DNA of 64,000 nt from CALNZV01 sp942491115 (lineage in GTDB: Bacteria; Desulfobacterota; Desulfobacteria; Desulfobacterales; UBA5852). The notes below the pieces were generated by a model that was given only the letters and a program-made list of their open reading frames with translations, was not told the DNA's origin and searched no databases. The stretch covers positions 186,001-250,000 of the forward strand of contig CALNZV010000008.1 of assembly GCA_942491115.1 (NCBI GenBank), in the 5' to 3' direction. How positions within the stretch are numbered: position 1 is the first letter of the stretch; every line of letters starts with the position of its first letter. The position numbers and the translations under genes were made by a program. Below are positions 58,735 through 64,000 of the stretch, piece by piece.

Positions 58735-59953
58735 ACGGGGCTATTACGATGGATTCGGGGGGGCGTTTCTCCCCGAAATCTTGAACACGACATTTGACGA
58801 ACTCGAGGCGGTTTTCGAAGCGGCCAAGGCGGACCCCGGCTTCTGGCCCACCTATGAGGAGGTGATGTCCACTTACTCCTGCCGCCCCACACCCCTCACC
58901 TTTGCGGAAAACCTCACCCGGCATTTCGGGGGCGCCAGGATTTATGTCAAACGTGAAGACCTGAACCATACCGGCGCCCACAAGGCCAACAACGTCATGG
59001 GCCAGGGGTTGCTGGTAAAGCGCATGAAGAAATCTCGGGTGATCGCCGAAACCGGGGCCGGCCAGCACGGGGTCGCCACGGCCACCATGGCGGCCCGCTT
59101 CGGATTCGACTGCACCATATATATGGGAGAAGTGGATGTGGAGCGCCAACGCCCCAATGTCTTCTGGATGGAGCGCATGGGGGCCACCGTGGTGCCGGTG
59201 ACGGACGGCACCCGCATCCTCAAGGACGCCATCAACGAGGCCTTCAGGGATTGGGTCTCCAATATGGACACCACCCACTATGTTCTGGGGACCGCCTGCG
59301 GGCCCCACCCCTTCCCTGAAATGGTAACCTATTTTCAGTCCATCATCGGGCAGGAAACCCGACGGCAGATCCTCGAGCGGGAGGGCCGGCTCCCCAACCG
59401 GGTGTATGCCTGCGTTGGTGGAGGGTCCAACGCCATGGGCATTTTTTCCGGATTTCTGGAGGATCCTGTGGAACTGGTGGGTGTAGAGGCAGGGGGCATG
59501 GGCCTCGACTCCGGTCGACACGCCTCCCGGCTTTGCTCCCCCGATGCCAGCATCGGAGTGGCCCAGGGCTACAAAACCTTCTTTCTCCAGAACGACGACG
59601 GCCAGATGAAAGAAACCCACAGTATCTCCGCAGGCCTCGACTACGTCGGGGTGTCTCCCATTCTCTCTTCATTCAAGGAGGCGGGAAGGGCCCGGTTCGA
59701 GGCGGCCACGGACCACGAGGTCCTGGAGGCCGTTGCTCTCACCATGCAGAAGGAGGGCCTCATTCCGGCCCTCGAATCCGCCCATGCCTTTGCCCAGGCA
59801 TTTAAGGAGGCGCCGGCCCTGGCTCCCGACGATATCATCATCATCAATCAGTCGGGCCGGGGGGACAAAGACATCTTCACCGTGGCAGACGCTTTCGAAG
59901 ATCCGGCCTGGAAAGCGTTCATCATTCACAAGGCCGAGCACTATCGCCGCTGA
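58727..59953 (+). CDS. trpB: tryptophan synthase beta chain
   Basis: A 408-residue TrpB from ATG 58727 (GGAGG upstream). Pyridoxal-phosphate lysine in REDLNHTGAHKANN, catalytic Glu in AETGAGQHG, phosphate-binding GGGSNAMG, and ETHSISAGLDYVGVSP. The last segment differs from the usual 'DYPGVGPEHSYL' of the COMM region, which communicates with TrpA. Makes tryptophan from indole and serine. It is isolated from other trp genes and controlled by a GntR protein. Confidence 0.94.
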   Translation: MHKRGYYDGFGGAFLPEILNTTFDELEAVFEAAKADPGFWPTYEEVMSTYSCRPTPLTFAENLTRHFGGARIYVKREDLNHTGAHKANNVMGQGLLVKRMKKSRVIAETGAGQHGVATATMAARFGFDCTIYMGEVDVERQRPNVFWMERMGATVVPVTDGTRILKDAINEAFRDWVSNMDTTHYVLGTACGPHPFPEMVTYFQSIIGQETRRQILEREGRLPNRVYACVGGGSNAMGIFSGFLEDPVELVGVEAGGMGLDSGRHASRLCSPDASIGVAQGYKTFFLQNDDGQMKETHSISAGLDYVGVSPILSSFKEAGRARFEAATDHEVLEAVALTMQKEGLIPALESAHAFAQAFKEAPALAPDDIIIINQSGRGDKDIFTVADAFEDPAWKAFIIHKAEHYRR

Positions 59954-60007
59954 CAACGCCGGGTCGGCAGCGACAGGGCTTCGGTCAGCACCCCAGAGGA
60001 TGACACC

Positions 60008-60769
60008 ATGCTTGAAGACTATCTTCGTGAACAGAGGAAGAAAAAAAACATCCTCCTCATGACCCATATCGTCATTGGCTACCCCTCCATCGAAGCGTCC
60101 CTGGACATCGTCGAGGCCATGGTCGATGCCGGGGTGGATCTGATGGAACTACAGATTCCTTTTTCGGAACCGATTGCAGACGGGCCGGTCATCCTGAAAG
60201 CCAACCAAGAGTCGCTGGCCAGGGGTGCGAGGGTGGACGCGTGCTTCGACTTTGCCGAGCGGGCGGCCGACAGGTTCGACATCCCCTTTCTTTTCATGAC
60301 CTACTACAATGTGATGTTCAAATACGGTCTGTCCGAATTTGCCGCACGGATGGCCGGCATCAATCTGACTGGCGCCATTGTGCCCGATCTGCCCCCCGAG
60401 GAGGGTCAGGCCTATCTGACCGCCATGGCGGAACACCACCTGTCGCCCATTTTCATCTACGCGCCCACCACAGGCGAGGAGCGGATGCGAATGCTCGCCA
60501 GCCACGGCCGCGGGTTCGTCTATTGTGTTGCCCGAAAAGGGGTGACCGGTCAGGATACCGATTTTTCAGGCGAGTTGGAGGGCTATCTGTCCCGATGCCG
60601 TCTGGCCACCCACCTGCCCCTGGCCCTGGGATTCGGCGTGAAAGACCGGGCCGACATCGATTTTCTGACGGGCAAGGTGGATATCGCCGTGATCGGCACC
60701 GAAACCATTCGGATCGTCGATCAGCACGGGGTGGCTGCGGTAGGCCCCTTTATCTCTGGCCTGCGCTGA
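60008..60769 (+). CDS. trpA: tryptophan synthase alpha chain
   Basis: A 253-residue TrpA, 54 bases after trpB, with the ATG preceded by AGAGGATG. The catalytic glutamate lies in DLMELQIPFSEPIADGP, with the aspartate in ADGP; FIYAPTT, GFVYCVARKGVTG and ALGFGVKDRADI complete the site. FSEP replaces the usual FSDP. It releases indole from indole-3-glycerol phosphate and channels it to TrpB. Genes for the substrate pathway are absent here. Confidence 0.93.
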   Translation: MLEDYLREQRKKKNILLMTHIVIGYPSIEASLDIVEAMVDAGVDLMELQIPFSEPIADGPVILKANQESLARGARVDACFDFAERAADRFDIPFLFMTYYNVMFKYGLSEFAARMAGINLTGAIVPDLPPEEGQAYLTAMAEHHLSPIFIYAPTTGEERMRMLASHGRGFVYCVARKGVTGQDTDFSGELEGYLSRCRLATHLPLALGFGVKDRADIDFLTGKVDIAVIGTETIRIVDQHGVAAVGPFISGLR

Positions 60770-60838
60770 TCGAAGGGGCATCCGACGACGGAAGACGCCT
60801 CCGACAAAAACGCGACACCAACATGAAGGAGAAAAACA

Positions 60839-62011
60839 ATGCGCAGTCTACGGTTGATGGTTGCACTGGCCCTGATGCTGTTGATTACCGCCACCGCCGG
60901 GGCGACCGACTCGGTCAAGATCGGCTACATGGCCACCATGTCCGGCCCGGCGGCAAGCCTGGGCGTGGACATACTCGACGGCTTCAGGCTGGGCATGAAG
61001 CACAAGGGCAACCGCCTGGGCGGCCTTCCGGTGGATCTGATCGTAGGCGATGATCAGCTGAAGCCGGGGGTCGGGGTTCAGGTCGCCAACCGCATGATCG
61101 AAAAAGACAAGGTCGATATCATCACCGGAATCGTTTTCTCCAACGTGATGATGGCGGTGGCCAAGCCCATCACCGATGCGGGCGTCATCCTGGTCAGTGC
61201 CAACGCCGGCCCCTCCCCTCTGGCCGGGGAGCGCTGCCTCTCCAACCTGTTCACGGTTTCCTGGCAGAACGACCAAACCCACGAGGCCATGGGAAAATAC
61301 CTCCAGGACGCAGGAGTAAAGAGCCTCTACCTGATGGCACCCAACTACCAGGCCGGAAAAGACGGCCTGGCCGGTGTCAAGCGCTACTACAAGGGTACCA
61401 TCGTGGGAGAGGTCTATACCAAGATCAACCAGCCCGACTATGCCGCCGAGCTGGCCCAGTTGAGGGCTGCCAAACCCGACGGTGTCTTCGTTTTCTATCC
61501 GGGTGGCATGGGCATCAATTTCGTGAAACAATATGCCCAGGCGGGCCTGAAGGAAGAAATTCCCCTGTACACCACCGGATTCACTCTTGCTCAAATGGTG
61601 CTTCCGGCCATGGGAGATGCCGCCCTCGATCTCCTCCACTCGAGTTTCTGGAGCCCCGATCTGGACAATCCCGTGAACAAGATTTTCGTCACCGACTTCA
61701 AGAAGGACTATGGGCGGCTGCCGTCCTCCTTCGCCGCCCAAGGCTACGACGCCGCCTTGCTGATCGACGCCGCCATCAAGGCGGTAAACGGGAACCTGTC
61801 GGACAAAGATGCCCTGAGGGCCGCATTCAAAACGGCCCCTTTCGAATCGGTCAGGGGAGCGTTCGCCTTCAACAGCAATCAATTTCCCATCCAGAGTTTC
61901 TACATCCGGAAGGTGATCAAAGCGGACGACGGCACCCTGACCACTCGGCTCGAGGGGACGGCCTTCACGGCCCACAAGGATGCCTACTTCGAAAAATGCC
62001 CCATGAACTGA
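60839..62011 (+). CDS. ABC transporter substrate-binding protein, Liv type
   Basis: A 390-residue periplasmic protein with AAGGAG before the ATG and a signal peptide (to about 21, ATAGA). The Peripla_BP_6 fold shows VKIGYMATMSGPAASLGVDILDGFRLGMKHKG and VANRMIEKDKVDIITGIVFSNVMMAVAKP. Similar proteins bind branched-chain or aromatic amino acids, amides or aromatic acids. It follows trpBA by 69 bases on the same strand. A hairpin (62019-62046) separates it from the permease genes. Confidence 0.92.
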   Translation: MRSLRLMVALALMLLITATAGATDSVKIGYMATMSGPAASLGVDILDGFRLGMKHKGNRLGGLPVDLIVGDDQLKPGVGVQVANRMIEKDKVDIITGIVFSNVMMAVAKPITDAGVILVSANAGPSPLAGERCLSNLFTVSWQNDQTHEAMGKYLQDAGVKSLYLMAPNYQAGKDGLAGVKRYYKGTIVGEVYTKINQPDYAAELAQLRAAKPDGVFVFYPGGMGINFVKQYAQAGLKEEIPLYTTGFTLAQMVLPAMGDAALDLLHSSFWSPDLDNPVNKIFVTDFKKDYGRLPSSFAAQGYDAALLIDAAIKAVNGNLSDKDALRAAFKTAPFESVRGAFAFNSNQFPIQSFYIRKVIKADDGTLTTRLEGTAFTAHKDAYFEKCPMN

Positions 62012-62018
62012 GGATGTC

Positions 62019-62046
62019 GGGAGCGGGCGGCTTGCGGCCTGCTCCC
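62019..62046 (+). terminator. intra-operon hairpin after the binding-protein gene
   Basis: GGGAGCGGGC (62019-62028) pairs with GCCTGCTCCC (62037-62046), with one mismatch and an 8-base loop, starting 8 bases after the stop codon. Such hairpins let the binding protein be made in excess over the permease by partial termination or mRNA protection. No strong T run follows. Confidence 0.5.
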
Positions 62047-62171
62047 GTTGCTGCGTCGTCGCCGCTCCTGAAAGGCAGTATGGAGTGGTCGGCATCGGCC
62101 CCTGAGCCCGTCGGGCGGCCGGCGCCGGTCGTCGATGTTGCGGAAGCGAACCGACCGTTGGAAGAACGCCA

Positions 62172-63050
62172 ATGACCCTGCAGCTGTTTATCGTGCAGTG
62201 CCTCAATGGGCTGCAGCTGGGGGTGATGCTGTTTCTGATCGCCGCCGGCCTAACCCTGGTGTTCGGCATCATGAACCTCATCAACCTCGCCCACGGCTCC
62301 CTTTACATGATCGGGGCCTATCTGGCGGCAAGTGTTCAGCAATGGACCGGTTCCTTCTGGCTGGGGGTGATCCTGGCGCTTCCGGTGGTCACCCTGGTCG
62401 GCGTCGGACTGGAATGCTTCTTGTTCAGAAGGCTTTACCGCAGAGACCATCTGGATCAGGTTCTCGTCACCTTCGCCCTGATTCTCTTCTTCAACGAACT
62501 GGTGCGCCTGATTTGGGGCCCCCAAGCCTATTTCATGGCGCTTCCAAAGGCGTTGGCTGGAACGGTCAATCTGCTGCCCGGCATCCCCTATCCCGCCTAT
62601 CGACTGGCCATCGTGGCGGCGGGACTCGGGGTGGCCGCCGGTCTCTACCTTCTCATCACCCGGACCCGAACCGGTATGCGAATCCGGGCGGGAGCCACTC
62701 ATCCGGAAATGGTGGGAGCGCTTGGGGTGGATGTCAGACGCCTGTTTTCCCTGCTCTTTGGCCTGGGGGCCGCCCTTGCCGGTTTCGCCGGTATGATGGC
62801 CGGGCCGATTCTCTCCGTCGAGGTGGGCATGGGGGAATCCATTCTGATCGTGGCCTTCGTCGTAATCGTCATCGGGGGTATCGGGTCGGTGAGGGGCGCT
62901 TTTGCGGCTGCCCTTCTGATCGGTATGGTGGACACCTTCGGCCGTGTTCTGCTACCGCCAGCCCTGGCCTCCATGGGCATCTATCTGCTGATGGCGACCA
63001 TTCTCTTTTGGCGGCCCCAGGGTCTTTTCCCGGTGCACAGCAACCCATGA
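62172..63050 (+). CDS. LivH-type ABC transporter permease
   Basis: A 292-residue membrane protein with eight or so helices: VQCLNGLQLGVMLFLIAAGLTLVFGIMNLINLAHGSLYMIGAYLA, then RAGATHPEMVGALGVDVRRLFSLLFGLGAALAGFAGMMAGPI and VAFVVIVIGGIGSVRGAFAAALLIGMVDTFGR. These are the LivH marks. Overlaps the next permease gene as ATGA at 63047. Confidence 0.94.
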   Translation: MTLQLFIVQCLNGLQLGVMLFLIAAGLTLVFGIMNLINLAHGSLYMIGAYLAASVQQWTGSFWLGVILALPVVTLVGVGLECFLFRRLYRRDHLDQVLVTFALILFFNELVRLIWGPQAYFMALPKALAGTVNLLPGIPYPAYRLAIVAAGLGVAAGLYLLITRTRTGMRIRAGATHPEMVGALGVDVRRLFSLLFGLGAALAGFAGMMAGPILSVEVGMGESILIVAFVVIVIGGIGSVRGAFAAALLIGMVDTFGRVLLPPALASMGIYLLMATILFWRPQGLFPVHSNP

Positions 63051-63979
63051 CGTCCACGACTCGGTCATATCTCCTTGCCGCTGCCGCCTGCCTTCTTCTG
63101 GCGGTTATCCCCCTGTGGCAAGAGCCCTTTTACACACGGGTGGCCAGCCGCATCCTGGTGTATGCCCTTTGCGCCGCCAGTCTCGATCTCGTTCTGGGGG
63201 TGGGGGGCATGGTTAGCTTTGGGCACGCCGCCTTTTTGGGGGTGGGCGCCTACACGGTGGGCATTCTCTCCTTCCATGGGATCACCAGCGCCTGGGCCGT
63301 CTGGCCGGCGGCGACAGGGGTTGCGGCCGGGACGGCGCTCGTGGTGGGTGCCATCAGTCTTCGAACCTCAGGGGTCTATTTTATCATGATCACCCTCGCC
63401 TTCGCGCAAATGATCTTCTATTTCTGCGCAAGTCTGGAAGCATACGGAGGAGACGACGGCATGACGATTTGGGCCCGAAACTCGGTGGCCCCCCTCCCTG
63501 ATATCGAAGGGCCGACGGCGTTCTATTATCTCATTCTGGCCATCCTCACGGTGTTTCTGTTCCTGGGCCGTCGGATGGTGGTCTCCCGGTTCGGACTGGC
63601 GCTTCGGGGGATTCGGGAAAACGAACGCCGCATGCAGTCTCTGGGCTACCCTACTTACCGCTACAAGCTCACCTGTTTCGTGATCTCCGGTGCGGTTGCC
63701 GGTCTATCCGGAGCCCTTCTCGCCAATCTGACCCTCTACGTCAGTCCGGCCATGATGCACTGGACGCGATCCGGAGAAATCCTCGTGATGGTGATTCTTG
63801 GTGGAATCGGCACCTTGTTCGGACCCGTGTTGGGGGCCATCGCGTTTCTCCTGGCCGAGGAAATCCTCTCCAGCATCACCGAGCACTGGATGATCTTCAT
63901 GGGCCCGCTTCTGATCGCACTGGTTCTTTTTGGGGAAGGTGGCATCGTCAAATGGGCTCAGGGGGGACGCCGCCGATGA
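63047..63979 (+). CDS. LivM-type ABC transporter permease
   Basis: About 310 residues from ATG 63047. LivM marks are ASLDLVLGVGGMVSFGHAAFLGVGAYTVG, SRFGLALRGIRENERRMQSLGYPTYRYKLTCFVISGAVAGLSGAL and ILGGIGTLFGPVLGAI. It pairs with LivH to form the membrane channel. The stop overlaps the start of the ATP-binding subunit gene (ATGA at 63976). Confidence 0.94.
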   Translation: MTSTTRSYLLAAAACLLLAVIPLWQEPFYTRVASRILVYALCAASLDLVLGVGGMVSFGHAAFLGVGAYTVGILSFHGITSAWAVWPAATGVAAGTALVVGAISLRTSGVYFIMITLAFAQMIFYFCASLEAYGGDDGMTIWARNSVAPLPDIEGPTAFYYLILAILTVFLFLGRRMVVSRFGLALRGIRENERRMQSLGYPTYRYKLTCFVISGAVAGLSGALLANLTLYVSPAMMHWTRSGEILVMVILGGIGTLFGPVLGAIAFLLAEEILSSITEHWMIFMGPLLIALVLFGEGGIVKWAQGGRRR

Positions 63980-64000
63980 CCGCTCCGGTTCTTGAAATCA
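63976..64000 (+). CDS. start of LivG-type ATP-binding subunit gene (partial)
   Basis: ATG 63976 overlaps the livM stop; eight codons (MTAPVLEI) remain before the window ends. The beginning is typical of a LivG ATPase, and the order binding protein-LivH-LivM-LivG is standard. Identification rests mainly on position. Confidence 0.55.

Noticed and set aside
1..64000. Insertion sequences, integrases, CRISPR repeats, tRNA or rRNA genes
   Set aside because: None was recognised on reading both strands; no transposase-like protein, regular repeat-spacer pattern or tRNA T-loop signature was found.

Overview
The window (about 58% GC by eye, densely coded, no tRNA, rRNA, CRISPR array or insertion sequence seen) looks like the chromosome of a strictly anaerobic, sulfate-reducing-type deltaproteobacterium (Desulfobacterota, Desulfobacteraceae-like). 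Pointers are two DUF362 iron-sulfur proteins, an ETF:quinone-type CCG-domain membrane oxidoreductase, two multiheme cytochromes c, a small siroheme protein, a DVU0772-like protein, sigma-54 enhancer-binding proteins, a NifX/DUF5320 pair and decayed superoxide dismutase and GlpC-like genes.

Layout. 1-2439 (minus): two DUF362 proteins, the outer one cut by the window edge. 3030-6798 (minus): iron-containing alcohol dehydrogenase, PAS histidine kinase and NtrC-type response regulator. 7392-22010 (plus): a long redox cluster with two FadH/old-yellow-enzyme-type flavoproteins, EtfA, a 7-heme membrane-anchored cytochrome, an ETF:quinone oxidoreductase-like protein, EtfB, a PqqD-like/glycosyltransferase fusion resembling MftF, a radical SAM protein, two small dimeric alpha-beta barrel-type proteins, a second radical SAM/SPASM protein and an MFS carrier. 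It resembles a mycofactocin-type redox cluster, but no mftA, mftB, mftD or mftE is visible. Sigma-54 promoters at 7311-7326 (plus) and 2745-2760 (minus), each with an upstream copy of the element TAATGTGAAAT, suggest that the two-component system drives both flanks.

22751-29771: small or stress-related genes (YbaK, coiled-coil protein, STAS-like protein, hemolysin III, LUD protein, several hypotheticals), ending in a broken sodB. 30080-34279: a PAS/sigma-54 activator, a textbook sigma-54 promoter with a dyad upstream site, NifX-like and DUF5320 proteins and a CoA-disulfide-reductase-like flavoprotein with a rhodanese domain. 34326-34459 holds four successive hairpins. 34874-36245: ECF sigma plus anti-sigma. 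36274-42368 (minus): small membrane protein, MlaA and hydrolase, LysE, FHA-GGDEF, dihydroorotate-dehydrogenase-like protein, siroheme protein.

42480-44787 is a gene-poor stretch with at least two gene remnants around a DVU0772-like gene. 44788-47119: an ECF sigma/anti-sigma pair flanked by two Spy/CpxP-like proteins. 47380-57726: an 11-heme cytochrome, Ca2+/Na+ antiporter, CoA-ester lyase, K+ channel, BCCT transporter with a 35-residue overlapping microprotein, envelope proteins and an L-2-hydroxyglutarate oxidase-like protein. 57973-64000: a GntR regulator with its own operator, stand-alone trpBA and a branched-chain-amino-acid-type ABC transporter running off the end.
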